From CBFFRJ01 sp051486985 (GTDB lineage Bacteria; Pseudomonadota; Gammaproteobacteria; Enterobacterales; Enterobacteriaceae), in contig NZ_JAHVDV010000031.1 of assembly GCF_051486985.1 (NCBI RefSeq), forward strand, positions 5,390-69,389: DNA of 64,000 nt, in the 5' to 3' direction. How positions within the stretch are numbered: position 1 is the stretch's first letter; each line of letters starts with the position of its first letter. Of this stretch, positions 44,195 to 53,289 are shown one piece after another. The translations under genes were made by a program, and so were the position numbers. Below the pieces are notes generated by a model. The model made no database searches. It had not been told where the DNA came from and saw nothing but the letters and a program-made list of their open reading frames with translations.

Positions 44195-45037
44195 TCACTC
44201 CTCTATATAGGTCAGCCTGAATCCCTCCTCGGATGGCGCAATAGACGCAAAACCGGGCCTGGCAAAATGCATACCGCCCACCAGCCAGTTCTGCCTGCTC
44301 GCCTGCAACATGATATGTCGTCGCGTCTCACGGGCTTTATCCGGATCGCAGTCGAAAGCGATGGAAACTTCAGGCTGTTCTGACTGAATCCGGGGGAAAT
44401 GCACGATATCGCCCCAGATAAGCAGACTTTTTTCCGCGCCATCTATCCGAAAACTGGTATGGCCTGGCGTGTGGCCCGGCAGCCATACCGGTACTATCCC
44501 GGCAATGGTTTCATTTTCCTGCAGGTAGCGCAATTGCCCGGCGTAGGCTTCCAGCGTGGCACGGGCCAGCATGAAATTGTCTTTTCTGCGCGCGTCGGCC
44601 TGCGCCATCATCGCGTCATCCTGCCAGTAGGCCGCCTCCAGCGGATGGACATAGAGCCGGGCATGGCGAAAAACCGGTTGTCCGCAGGCGCTAAGTAACC
44701 CGCCAAGATGGTCAGGATGCCCGTGCGTAAGCAGGATAGTATCCACCTCTTCAGGGTGAACGCCCAGGGCAGAAAGACGCTCACTTAATTGCCCACCCGC
44801 ATGATTTCTTCCCCCGGTCCCCGCATCGATCAGGAGCGTTCGCCCCCGGCCGCGAAGTAAATAACCATGAATATCGATGTTGCCGGGCTCAGTGATACCG
44901 GCACGTTGTTGAATCGCACTGGCTTCAGCAATCTCAATGCCGGAGAGAAGCTCGAGGCTGGCCTTCATAGTGCCGTCACTGAGCGCGGTTATCTGAAAAT
45001 CCCCCACCTGGCAGGAGATCAAATCGGACTGAGACAT
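44195..45037 (-). CDS. MBL-fold metallo-hydrolase
   Basis: 280 residues of the metallo-beta-lactamase fold: the metal motif LLTHGHPDHLGG (~100-111), DAGTGG before it, WLPGHTPGHTSFRIDG and a late WGDIVHF aspartate. The two-zinc site looks complete. Such proteins are often lactonases or related hydrolases; the substrate is unknown. ATG 45037 has AAAGG about 9 bases upstream; a TTG six bases earlier is less likely. Divergent from the LysR regulator with a perfect palindrome between. Confidence 0.88.
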   Translation of the reverse strand: MSQSDLISCQVGDFQITALSDGTMKASLELLSGIEIAEASAIQQRAGITEPGNIDIHGYLLRGRGRTLLIDAGTGGRNHAGGQLSERLSALGVHPEEVDTILLTHGHPDHLGGLLSACGQPVFRHARLYVHPLEAAYWQDDAMMAQADARRKDNFMLARATLEAYAGQLRYLQENETIAGIVPVWLPGHTPGHTSFRIDGAEKSLLIWGDIVHFPRIQSEQPEVSIAFDCDPDKARETRRHIMLQASRQNWLVGGMHFARPGFASIAPSEEGFRLTYIEE

Positions 45038-45143
45038 TAACAATACCTTTCCTGAGTGACGGTGAGCGCGAAGACGAACATCCGTCTGCTTGACGTTTCT
45101 TCATGCTACCTGCTAAAGAGTGGCCTCAGAATCGATATTATTT

Positions 45144-45176
45144 CATTACTCAGTGACATTTTATCACTGAGTAATG
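45144..45176. promoter_or_regulatory. Perfect 13-bp inverted repeat, probable LysR operator
   Basis: CATTACTCAGTGA (45144-45156), 7-base spacer, TCACTGAGTAATG (45164-45176). It sits 28 bases before the LysR start and ~107 bases before the MBL-fold start, the standard position for an autoregulated LysR site controlling the divergent gene. Confidence 0.75.
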
Positions 45177-45204
45177 GCGCGCCTTCGGGCAATGAGGTTT
45201 AACA

Positions 45205-46092
45205 ATGCGCAGAAAACTCCCCAGCAACGCTGCCCTGCAGGCCTTTGAAGCCGCCGCACGGCACGGCAACTTTGCCCGCGCGGCGGAGGAACTCTTCCTC
45301 ACCGAAGGGGCCATCAGCCGCCAGATCGCCCGCCTTGAAGGCCTGCTTGAGTGTAAATTGTTCGATCGCACCGGCAGTCGCGTGCAGCTTAACCCGAATG
45401 GCGCACGCTATGCGCACCGGGTACGTGAAACACTCGAACGTCTCGACCGGGATACGCAGTATCTGAAAGGCATTCCTGCCGACAGCCTCAGCCTGGAAAT
45501 CGCCGCGCCACCGACCTTCGCCAGCCGTTGGTTAATCCCCCGGCTGGGCAACTTCAGGCAGAACCATCCGCAGATCACGGTGAATATTGCCGTCCGGACG
45601 GATCCCTTTATCCTTACCGGCAGCGGGTTCGATGCCGCGGTCCATTTTGACCACCCGGCCTGGGCGGGGATGCGCATCATCTTCCTGTTTCAGGAAAGGC
45701 TGGTGCCCGTTTGCCATCCGGATCTGCTAAAGGATAGCAATCCAGACGCGCAGTTAAATGCCCTGCCGCGCATCCACCGGCGCCAGACACCCGAGGCCTG
45801 GCAGCGCTATGCGCGGGAGTCCGGCATCCGGCTTGATAATCCCGCACTTGGTGTTCGTTATGATCTGCATGAAATGGCCATTGCCGCAGCGCTTTCCGGC
45901 CAGGGTGTAGCACTGGTGCCGGAAGTTTATGTTGCCAGGGAAGTGCGCCGTGGCGCGCTGGTGGCACCCTGGCCTGCTGCCGCCAGCCTGAGTAAAGATT
46001 TTTGCCTGGTGAAGCCTGCCGGGACCGGGGCGAACGAGGTGGCGCTCGAGGCCTTTACACACTGGTTACTGGAGGAAGTTCCGGCAGGATAA
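45205..46092 (+). CDS. LysR-family regulator, GcvA-like
   Basis: 295 residues. The N-terminal winged HTH (LPSNAALQAFEAAARHGNFARAAEELFLTEGAISRQI) has the PS-x-x-ALQAFEAAARH start of the GcvA group. The effector domain (~95-295) contains FASRWLIPRLGNFRQNHPQI. GAGG lies ~10 bases before the ATG. It is divergent from the MBL-fold hydrolase, its probable target. A strong hairpin follows the stop. Confidence 0.92.
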   Translation: MRRKLPSNAALQAFEAAARHGNFARAAEELFLTEGAISRQIARLEGLLECKLFDRTGSRVQLNPNGARYAHRVRETLERLDRDTQYLKGIPADSLSLEIAAPPTFASRWLIPRLGNFRQNHPQITVNIAVRTDPFILTGSGFDAAVHFDHPAWAGMRIIFLFQERLVPVCHPDLLKDSNPDAQLNALPRIHRRQTPEAWQRYARESGIRLDNPALGVRYDLHEMAIAAALSGQGVALVPEVYVAREVRRGALVAPWPAAASLSKDFCLVKPAGTGANEVALEAFTHWLLEEVPAG

Positions 46093-46099
46093 ATAGCAA

Positions 46100-46123
46100 C
46101 AGGCCCGCACCGGTACGGGCCTG
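46100..46123 (+). terminator. Hairpin between LysR and phospho-beta-glucosidase genes
   Basis: CAGGCCCG-CACCGGTA-CGGGCCTG followed by CTTC. It lies between convergent stops and could serve both, but has no long T-run. The same 8-base arms occur at 60203-60223. Confidence 0.6.
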
Positions 46124-46144
46124 CTTCAGGCGCTTAAGTGACGC

Positions 46145-47572
46145 TTAGATAGTGGTATCGCCGTTGGTGGCAATCACTTTTTTGTACCACTCGAAAGAGC
46201 GTTTTTTACTGCGCGCGCCGCTGCCGTTCCCGGCGTTGTCGCGGTCGACATATATCAGACCGTAGCGCTTTTTCATCTCACCGGTCGTAAACGAGACCAG
46301 GTCAATACAGCCCCAGATGGTGTAACCCATCACGTCCACGCCGTCACACTCAATGGCCTTCTTCATCTCTTCAATATGCAGGCTTAAAAAATCGATTCTC
46401 TGCCGATCGTCTATTCCCTGCGGGGTTAAGACATCGTTAGCCCCGAAGCCGTTTTCAACGATGAAGATGGGCCGCGCATAGCGGTTATTGAGCATATTGA
46501 GGTAATAGCGCAGCCCCGTCGGATCCACTGACCAGCCCCATTCGGTTGAGGGGATCCAGGGGTTTTTCACCAGTTGATTATCACCTAACAGGTTATCCTT
46601 CAGACGCTCCCCTCTGTCGGACGCTGAGAGCGTATTGCTGAGGTAGTAACTGATACCGATATAATCCACGGTGCCACGAGTCAGGGTGGCAAGATCCTCG
46701 TCAGTCACATCTATCTGATAACCCCGATTCTCCCAGGCTTTACGCACCCATGACGGATAGATCCCACGCACATGCACGTCAGTGAAAAAAAGCTGCTTTT
46801 CGTTTTCCTGCTGGGCAAGCAGGTTATCCAGGGGATCGCTGGTAAGAGGGTAGTTTGGCGTTGCCGCAATCATGCAGCCAATGCGAAATTCAGGATTAAT
46901 TTTTCTGCCTGCTTCCACTACCCTGGCGCTGGCGACAAACTGATAATGCGCGGCCTGGTAGACCACCTCCTGGCGATCCTCCCCTTCCCCGTAAATAATG
47001 CCGGAGTTTGTAAAGGCATAAAGGGGGTTATCAAGGATCTGCTGGTTATTGATCTCGTTAAAGGTCATCCAGTATTTCACTTTGTGCTTATAGCGCGCCA
47101 TGACGGTCGTGGAGAAGGTGGTGAAAAAGTCGATGAGCGCGCGATCGCGCCAGCCGCCAAAGGTCTCTACCAGATACCAGGGCATCTCGAAATGCGAGAG
47201 CGTAACCACAGGTTCAATACCGTATTTAAGCAGTTCATCAAAAAGCGCATCGTAGAAGGCAAGTCCCTCTTCATTGGGCGTGAGTTCATCGCCGCGTGGG
47301 AAAATGCGCGTCCAGGCAATACTGGTCCGAAAACATTTGAAGCCCATCTCAGCGAACAATTTAATATCCTGCGGGTAGTGATGATAAAAATCGATCGCAT
47401 CATGGTTGGGGTAGAAATGACCGTCCAGAATGCCTGGCGTTATCTTCCGCGCGGTCACTTTGGTGCCATCAGTCATCACGTCGGCAATGCTGATACCTTT
47501 ACCGCCCAGGTTCCATGCGCCTTCCACCTGGTGAGCGGCCACCGCGCCGCCCCAAAGAAAATCGTTCTTCAT
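46145..47572 (-). CDS. 6-phospho-beta-glucosidase (GH1)
   Basis: 475 residues of glycoside hydrolase family 1. The N-terminal FLWGGAVAAHQVEGAW is typical. The acid/base Glu173 is in MTFNEINN and the nucleophile Glu is in FIVENGFG (~370). Phosphate-binding residues are expected near KKRYGLIYVD. It cleaves phosphorylated beta-glucosides brought in by BglF into glucose-6-phosphate and aglycone in the cytoplasm. It is the last gene of the bglG-bglF operon, 62 bases after bglF. Confidence 0.93.
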   Translation of the reverse strand: MKNDFLWGGAVAAHQVEGAWNLGGKGISIADVMTDGTKVTARKITPGILDGHFYPNHDAIDFYHHYPQDIKLFAEMGFKCFRTSIAWTRIFPRGDELTPNEEGLAFYDALFDELLKYGIEPVVTLSHFEMPWYLVETFGGWRDRALIDFFTTFSTTVMARYKHKVKYWMTFNEINNQQILDNPLYAFTNSGIIYGEGEDRQEVVYQAAHYQFVASARVVEAGRKINPEFRIGCMIAATPNYPLTSDPLDNLLAQQENEKQLFFTDVHVRGIYPSWVRKAWENRGYQIDVTDEDLATLTRGTVDYIGISYYLSNTLSASDRGERLKDNLLGDNQLVKNPWIPSTEWGWSVDPTGLRYYLNMLNNRYARPIFIVENGFGANDVLTPQGIDDRQRIDFLSLHIEEMKKAIECDGVDVMGYTIWGCIDLVSFTTGEMKKRYGLIYVDRDNAGNGSGARSKKRSFEWYKKVIATNGDTTI

Positions 47573-47634
47573 ATTGAAATTCCTGTTTAAAAAGCCGTTA
47601 TCTTCTGTTCGTTACCCTGCCAGCAGAGCGGCAT

Positions 47635-49545
47635 TCACCGGTGGCGAATAATTTTGAATAAAATGTCGTTTTCGCTAACACGGCCATCCTGCTCGATATG
47701 CAGATCGCCGCCGGAACCCCGATCGTCGACATAAATCACTGGCGTAATCAGCGAGAGCCCTTCGCGTGCGATGGCCTCCCTGTCAAAGGTCATCAACACC
47801 TGACCTGCTGAAAAGTGATCCCCCACCTTCACCGCTGGGGTAAAACAGCGACCGTTGAGATGCACGGTATTGATACCAACATGAATAAGCACCTCATCGC
47901 CTTTATCCGAGGTCACGCCGATGGCATGGCGGGAAGGGAACATGGACGAGACCACGCCATCAAAGGGGGCATAAACACTGTTGTCGAGTGGAATGATACC
48001 GACCCCCTGCCCCACCACGCCGCTGGAGAAGACATCGTCCGGGATTTCGCTAAGCGGGATAACCTCACCACGCAGGGGCGAAAAAATATCGCTTACCGGT
48101 CCGTTTTTTGCCGCCGGGGTCGTAGCCGTAGCAACCGGTGCAGCAGGTGCAGCAGGTGCAGAGGATGGCACAGCCGCCACGTCAGGGAGCAGTTCTCCCT
48201 CTTCGCCTTTTTTAACGCCAAAGCACCAGGCCAGCACAGCACCTGAAATCATCGCTGCCAGCACACCGGTGAAATAACCGAGTTTCGGGGTGTAAACCGG
48301 GATAGAGAAGACGTTATGGAAAACGTACGCGTTCATGGTCACGCCCGTTACCCCACAGATAGCCCCACCGATAGCTCCAGCCAGCGCGACGATCACCATC
48401 AGACGCTTGTAGCGCAGGATCAGGCCATAAACGATAGGCTCGGTCACCCCCGCGAGCAGACCGGTCAGAATAACCGGACCGGTTAACGCACGCATTTTCG
48501 AGTGTTTGCGGGCGCGCAGCCAGAAGCCCATCGCCACACCAATTTGTGCAAAGACAGAGGCCACTGCCATACCTTCAATCGGGTCCCCGCCGGTGATGCG
48601 CAGGTTTTCCAGAGTGACAGGTGAAAAGCCCCAGTGTAGCCCCAGCATCACCATAAATGGCATTCCGCCGCCAATCACAATCCCTGACAACAGCTTGCTC
48701 TGGTTAATCAACCACATCACGCCATGCGAAAGACCGTTGCCCAGTACCGTTCCGAAGGGGCCAAAGAACAGAGCAGTAAAAGGTACCATGATCATCAGGG
48801 AAATGAGCGGCACCGCAAAGAGCTGGATCTCTTTATAGATGATGCGTTTAAGCAGCTTATCGAGCCAGGCGTAGATAAAGATGGCAATAAATATCGGGAA
48901 AATGGTGGTGGCGTAGTTTACCGCCGTCAGACTTATGCCTAAAAAGGTGGTGTCCGCTTTACCAATCAACGCGGTAAAGGTCGGTTCCATCAACGCCGCA
49001 CCGAGGGTACCCCCGACGTACATATTACCGCCGATTTTGTTGGCAAGCGTGATGCCCAGGAACACCGGCAGAAAATAGAAAATGGCATTACTGGCAGCGC
49101 TGAGTACGGCATAGGTATCGCTGGCGTCAGAGAGTAATTTTGCTTCTACCAACACGGTCAGCACCGCTTTCAGCATCCCTGAACCGGCCATCGCCGGAAT
49201 TAATGGACTAAAGGCGCTGGAGATAATTTCAAATACCGCGTCCATGCTGAATCTTTTACTTTTTACTGCATCATGACCTTCACCGGAGGCTTGTTTATCT
49301 TTTCCGGTTACGGCCAGTATGGCCTCATAATATTCTGCTACCGCACTGCCAATTACTATTTGATATTGCCCACCACTCTCTACGGCCGTAAGTACCCAGG
49401 GCAATTTTTTAAGTGCTTCGCCCTTCGCCAGAGAGGAATCTTTTAAAGAGAAACGCAAGCGGGTGGCACAATGCACCACGCTTTGAATATTCTCTTTGCC
49501 TCCTACCAGCGAGACGATCTCTTTACTCTCATTTTCATATTTCAT
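47635..49545 (-). CDS. bglF: PTS beta-glucoside transporter EIIBCA
   Basis: 636 residues. EIIB is at the N-terminus with phospho-Cys26 in HCATRLRF. The EIIC membrane domain (~100-450) has GxTEP-type GVTEPIVYGL and GMPFMVMLGLHWGFSP. An Ala/Pro linker leads to a C-terminal EIIA domain (~490-636) with GDEVLIHVGINTVHL, where the His is phosphorylated. It imports and phosphorylates beta-glucosides, and in the bgl system also controls BglG by phosphorylation. Between bglG and the phospho-beta-glucosidase gene. Confidence 0.95.
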   Translation of the reverse strand: MKYENESKEIVSLVGGKENIQSVVHCATRLRFSLKDSSLAKGEALKKLPWVLTAVESGGQYQIVIGSAVAEYYEAILAVTGKDKQASGEGHDAVKSKRFSMDAVFEIISSAFSPLIPAMAGSGMLKAVLTVLVEAKLLSDASDTYAVLSAASNAIFYFLPVFLGITLANKIGGNMYVGGTLGAALMEPTFTALIGKADTTFLGISLTAVNYATTIFPIFIAIFIYAWLDKLLKRIIYKEIQLFAVPLISLMIMVPFTALFFGPFGTVLGNGLSHGVMWLINQSKLLSGIVIGGGMPFMVMLGLHWGFSPVTLENLRITGGDPIEGMAVASVFAQIGVAMGFWLRARKHSKMRALTGPVILTGLLAGVTEPIVYGLILRYKRLMVIVALAGAIGGAICGVTGVTMNAYVFHNVFSIPVYTPKLGYFTGVLAAMISGAVLAWCFGVKKGEEGELLPDVAAVPSSAPAAPAAPVATATTPAAKNGPVSDIFSPLRGEVIPLSEIPDDVFSSGVVGQGVGIIPLDNSVYAPFDGVVSSMFPSRHAIGVTSDKGDEVLIHVGINTVHLNGRCFTPAVKVGDHFSAGQVLMTFDREAIAREGLSLITPVIYVDDRGSGGDLHIEQDGRVSENDILFKIIRHR

Positions 49546-49581
49546 GATGCCACCTGGTCTTTGTTTTTTTCTTCAGGTAAT

Positions 49582-49628
49582 AGCAGGCCATAGAAAATGG
49601 CGGAACATTTCCCTGGTGTTGGCCTGCT
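49582..49628 (-). other. Hairpin between bglG and bglF
   Basis: On the minus strand AGCAGGCCA pairs with TGGCCTGCT across ~29 bases, followed by A-rich sequence with no T-run. In E. coli a second RAT/terminator lies here; no second RAT was recognised in this case. Confidence 0.4.
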
Positions 49629-49639
49629 GATAAATAAAA

Positions 49640-50476
49640 TCAGGTATTTACTGATAACCGATTGAGACGCAGGGTGAGATAAACAATATCGTCCCGCGTG
49701 ACTAACCAGTCATATTTACTTTCTAAGTAGCGTTTTATTTTCATTGCACAGAGATAATCGTTTTTGTAACGTCCGGTCAGCAGCCGCTCCAGCGTTGTGT
49801 CACTGTCATCAATGGCTTTAGTTTTTAAATGACGCATGATGTAGTAACGCACATGAGTGACGAACCGGTTATAATCATAGGCCGCCTCATTAAACTCCTT
49901 TTGATAATGATATTTAACAATATCGAGAATGTTATTAATAATTTGCGTCACTTTCATGGTTTCATGCATGTCATTTTCCAGAATGCCACCATTGACGATA
50001 TGCAGCGTAATAAATACGGCTTCATCATCGGGCAGGGCGACGGAAAAGGTGTCGCGAATTTTTTGTAATGCCTGCAACGCATATTGATATTCGTTGAAGT
50101 AAATTTGTTTAATATCCCATTTCAGCGGGCTACTGATGGTTACCCCTTCACGCGAACGCTTGAGGGCAAAACCGATATGGTCCGCCAGAGCCGGAATAAT
50201 CGCCTCGTCAATCCGGTAACCTAAAACCTGTTCACCATTTTTTATAATGCCAATGGCTATCTCAATTTCTTCGGCATTGATATGCGACGCCAGTGAGTGG
50301 TTGGTTTTACTGAGCGCCGCGGTCGCCAGCACAAAGCGCTTTTCCACCAGGGCCGCATCCACCAGATCCCCTTCGCGCTTGTTGAATCCCAGCCCTTTAC
50401 CAATGACGATTTCTTCCTGACCCTTGTCATTAAAAACCAGAGACACATTGTTATTAAATACTTTCAAAATCTTCAT
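49640..50476 (-). CDS. bglG: BglG-family transcriptional antiterminator
   Basis: 278 residues. The RNA-binding CAT domain is ~1-60 (MKILKVFNNNVSLVFNDKGQEEIVIGKGLGF). PRD1 (~65-170) contains SLASHINAEEIEI and PRD2 (~170-278) contains FVTHVRYYIMRH; these histidine-carrying domains are phosphorylated by BglF and HPr. It binds the RAT RNA at 50545-50573 and prevents formation of the overlapping terminator when beta-glucosides are present. First gene of the operon, preceded by RAT, terminator and a CRP site. Confidence 0.95.
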   Translation of the reverse strand: MKILKVFNNNVSLVFNDKGQEEIVIGKGLGFNKREGDLVDAALVEKRFVLATAALSKTNHSLASHINAEEIEIAIGIIKNGEQVLGYRIDEAIIPALADHIGFALKRSREGVTISSPLKWDIKQIYFNEYQYALQALQKIRDTFSVALPDDEAVFITLHIVNGGILENDMHETMKVTQIINNILDIVKYHYQKEFNEAAYDYNRFVTHVRYYIMRHLKTKAIDDSDTTLERLLTGRYKNDYLCAMKIKRYLESKYDWLVTRDDIVYLTLRLNRLSVNT

Positions 50477-50502
50477 GACAGCGCCGTCGGTTTTCTTCAG
50501 GT

Positions 50503-50551
50503 AAAAAAAAACGTGACCAATTGATTCCCGTCAGGGAACAAATTGGTCACG
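50503..50551 (-). terminator. BglG-controlled leader terminator
   Basis: On the minus strand: 11-bp stem CGTGACCAATT / AATTGGTCACG with a smaller inner stem, followed by nine T residues. It lies 27 bases ahead of bglG and overlaps the end of the RAT, so it is the regulated terminator. Confidence 0.9.
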
Positions 50552-50573
50552 CCTGCATTATCAGTAACGATCC
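50545..50573 (-). promoter_or_regulatory. RAT antiterminator element for BglG
   Basis: Minus-strand sequence GGATCGTTACTG-ATAAT-GCAGGCGTGACC matches the bgl RAT pattern (GGATTGTTACTG-N5-GCAGGCAAAACC) at most positions. Its 3' end is shared with the terminator stem, so only one structure can form. Confidence 0.88.
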
Positions 50574-50629
50574 TCTGCGGCTATTGATAAGGAAGTCCGT
50601 CGCCGAAGGCAATGGTCGCCCCGCTTATT

Positions 50630-50645
50630 TGTGATTAGATTCACA
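50630..50645 (-). promoter_or_regulatory. CRP-binding site upstream of bglG operon
   Basis: TGTGA-TTAGAT-TCACA is a perfect match to the CRP half-sites TGTGA-N6-TCACA. It lies ~57 bases upstream of the RAT, consistent with catabolite control of the bgl promoter. Confidence 0.8.
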
Positions 50646-50699
50646 GAAAAGCATTCATCAGGATGATGATTAAACAGTAACGCCATGCCGCTCTGCTTA

Positions 50700-52481
50700 T
50701 CAGCGAGCGGCCCATTGCGTCAGCAGGGCATGCAGCGTGGCAGGCTCAAGCGGTTTGCGCAGTACCATATACCCTTCTTCTTCCGCTTCGCGCAGCACCG
50801 GTGAGTTAAATTCACCGCTGACCATCGCCCCGCTGACGTTTGGCAGACGCTCAAGCAGCGCCTTTAAGATCTCAAAGCCACTTTCACCCGACCGCAGCCG
50901 CTGATCGCACAGCACAACCTCGGGGATAAACCCGTCGTCGACAATAGCAAATGCCTCTTCTGCAGAGGCGGCACAGCGCACGGCGACGCCCCAGCTACTC
51001 ATCAGGCTCTCCCAGGCGGAGGTCACCAGCGGATCGTCGTCGACCACGAGGCAAGAACCACTCAACGAAGTGCGGCGCGTAACGGGGACGGCAGCATTAC
51101 TAGCCGGCGCAACGTCCACCGCCTTGACCTCTCCCTCGTACTGCCTGAACCGCATCCAGAAGCGGGAACCTCTCTCCTCAACGGACTGCATGCCATATTT
51201 TACGTTCATCAGTTTCGCGCAGCGCGCCACCACGGCAAGTCCAAGGCCGTGCCCGGCACTGTCTATCTTCCATGCCAGTTCGGGTCGATAGTAAGGTGAG
51301 AAAACTTTGTTTTTTTCGCCATCGGCGATGCCTACGCCGGTGTCCCATACTTCAAGGAGACACTCAGCACCGCGCGGGCGAATCGCCACCAGCACGCCCC
51401 CTTGCTGGGTATAGCGCAGGGCATTCTGAATAAGGTTGATCAAGGACTGGCGCACAAGAAGCGGATCGCCCATCACGTGGATACGCCGCCCGGGCCGCCA
51501 GGTGCGTAGCGCAAGGCCACGGCTCCTCGCCTCCTCGCGAAAAAGCGTGATAACCGAGTCCAGCAGCGCGCCGATATCCACATGGGTTGCAGCGGTAGCC
51601 ATATTGCCTGATTCAATTTTGCTCAAATCAAGCAGTGAGTTGAACATCAACTGCACGGATCGCACGCTTTGCTGGAGATCCAGCAACTGCGGCATCAGTG
51701 CATCGTTGCGGTTTTTATGGACAATCGCCTCAATCAAAAACCCCATCGCATGCACGGGCTGACGCAAATCGTGGCTGGCGGTGGTCAGAAACTGATTTTT
51801 ATCCTGCAGCGCCTGCTCCGCTTCCTCTTTTGCCTGGCGAAATTGTTCGGCCAGCCGGGCACTCTCCTCTTCAAGTCTGGCCTGCTGAATGAAAAAGGCG
51901 TGTGACGTTAAAGCGTGGCGGTAAATAGCAAAGCCATAGAGGAGATTCAGCATCAGAACAATGAGCATCACGTTGTCGAGGCGACAGATAATGCCGAGAT
52001 TCAGCACGCCCCAGGAGGTGAAAAAAAAGCGTTTAAAAGTACTAATGACCGGCGTCAGATGCGTTGCATTGGCGGCGACGATCGCGGCGATGCTGATATT
52101 CAGCAGCAGGAAAAAATCAAAGTTTTGACCCTGCGGTGTTATCCAGTAAAGCGAAGAAATTCCCAGTCCGTGGGCAAAGGCCACTTTATTTATATGGGGT
52201 AGCCAGCGTTGCAGAACCGCCTCTGCATTTTTTTCACTGACCTCACGCTGATAACGGTGATGCCATATTCTGATAGTCACGGCACAGAACAGGTAAATAA
52301 CAATCCAGACCACCACCGGCGCAAAGTCTTTACCCAACCAATAAAGCCAGAGCGCAAAGGGCATGCCCACGAAAGGCACGGCGCTGAAGCTAAACACCAG
52401 GCGGATGAAGGTATTATTCAGTAGCCGGATCTGGGCTCGGGGAGAAATGGCGCCACCTTCCATATTAACCATCCACTTCAT
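50700..52481 (-). CDS. Hybrid sensor histidine kinase
   Basis: 593 residues. The N-terminal membrane sensor (~30-195) has about six helices. A coiled coil (LEEESARLAEQFRQAKEEAEQAL) leads to the dimerisation/phosphoacceptor motif ASHDLRQPVHAMG (~245), then the ATPase domain with NLIQNALRYT, WDTGVGI and AGHGLGLA. A C-terminal receiver domain (~475-593) has VVDDDPLV and VLCDQRLRSGESG, where Asp is phosphorylated. The start overlaps the regulator stop by 4 bases (ATGA), so the two are co-translated. The signal is unknown; the DLRQPVHAMG type often pairs with NarL-type regulators. Confidence 0.92.
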   Translation of the reverse strand: MKWMVNMEGGAISPRAQIRLLNNTFIRLVFSFSAVPFVGMPFALWLYWLGKDFAPVVVWIVIYLFCAVTIRIWHHRYQREVSEKNAEAVLQRWLPHINKVAFAHGLGISSLYWITPQGQNFDFFLLLNISIAAIVAANATHLTPVISTFKRFFFTSWGVLNLGIICRLDNVMLIVLMLNLLYGFAIYRHALTSHAFFIQQARLEEESARLAEQFRQAKEEAEQALQDKNQFLTTASHDLRQPVHAMGFLIEAIVHKNRNDALMPQLLDLQQSVRSVQLMFNSLLDLSKIESGNMATAATHVDIGALLDSVITLFREEARSRGLALRTWRPGRRIHVMGDPLLVRQSLINLIQNALRYTQQGGVLVAIRPRGAECLLEVWDTGVGIADGEKNKVFSPYYRPELAWKIDSAGHGLGLAVVARCAKLMNVKYGMQSVEERGSRFWMRFRQYEGEVKAVDVAPASNAAVPVTRRTSLSGSCLVVDDDPLVTSAWESLMSSWGVAVRCAASAEEAFAIVDDGFIPEVVLCDQRLRSGESGFEILKALLERLPNVSGAMVSGEFNSPVLREAEEEGYMVLRKPLEPATLHALLTQWAAR

Positions 52482-53110
52482 GGTTTCTCTTCCCGGTGGC
52501 CGTGAAGGAGGGTAATGACTTCTACGCGGGTATTTACGCCAAGTTTTTTTAAAATATTGCTGATGTGCTCTTTTACCGTGGGTTCAGATATTGAAAGCTG
52601 CAAGGCAATCCGTTTATTTGGCAGGCCGCGCATCATCATCTGAAGAACCTCATATTGCCTGGGGGTTAAGTTAAATCTCTGTAGTATATTGCTATTTTTA
52701 TCCGCGATATCTGTTCTGGCCTCAGGAAACCACAACTGGTTATTCATCAATGCCTGAACTGCCCGACCAAATAATTCCGGCGTCTCGTTTTTCAGTACGA
52801 ACCCGTGCCCACCAGCACTCTGCACTTTCATCCAGATATCATTATTTTCATCGCCACTGACTACCAGCAAACGCGTTTTGGGAAAGCGCTGCTTCATCTC
52901 TTTTAATAATTTCAGTGCAGTACCTGACGAGAGCCAAAAGTCGATGACCAGCAGGTCCGGCGGGCCATTATCGCGAATATGACGATTGCAACTCTGCTCA
53001 TCCGTCACCACAAATCCGGGTCTGAAGCCAACATGGGTCGTCAGGAAATTGGCGATTCCACTACCCACCAAAGGGTGATCGTCAATTACCAACGCAATAT
53101 ATTTTCCCAC
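52478..53110 (-). CDS. LuxR/NarL-type response regulator
   Basis: 210 residues. Receiver domain (~1-120) with acidic pair VIDDHP and phospho-Asp in LLVIDFWLSSG (~56). The C-terminal LuxR HTH (~145-205) has LTPRQYEVLQMMMRGLPNKRIALQLSISEPTVKEHISNILKKLGV. It forms one unit with the hybrid kinase. Its targets are unknown; the nearest divergent genes are a small lipoprotein and a large autotransporter. A palindrome CCTACTTTAGG lies 65 bases upstream. Confidence 0.93.
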   Translation of the reverse strand: MGKYIALVIDDHPLVGSGIANFLTTHVGFRPGFVVTDEQSCNRHIRDNGPPDLLVIDFWLSSGTALKLLKEMKQRFPKTRLLVVSGDENNDIWMKVQSAGGHGFVLKNETPELFGRAVQALMNNQLWFPEARTDIADKNSNILQRFNLTPRQYEVLQMMMRGLPNKRIALQLSISEPTVKEHISNILKKLGVNTRVEVITLLHGHREEKP

Positions 53111-53174
53111 CGTTTTCTCCTTTTTGTATGTGGTATCAGCGTTATTCTGACAACTTTCCTATTAACATCCACTC

Positions 53175-53185
53175 CCTACTTTAGG
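53175..53185. promoter_or_regulatory. Candidate binding site for the LuxR-type regulator
   Basis: CCTA-CTT-TAGG is an 11-base palindrome in the divergent region between the regulator and the lipoprotein gene. Short symmetrical sites with this look suit NarL-type dimers. It also falls in an imperfect hairpin with a T-run (53187-53195), so a terminator reading is possible. Confidence 0.3.
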
Positions 53186-53289
53186 AGGGTTTTTTAATCC
53201 CGGAAAGAGAAATATCTTACCTCGGGGTTTAAAAAAGATAAACGTATTGCCATGCAGCAATCGATACTGCCTGGTTACAAGGATAATTT

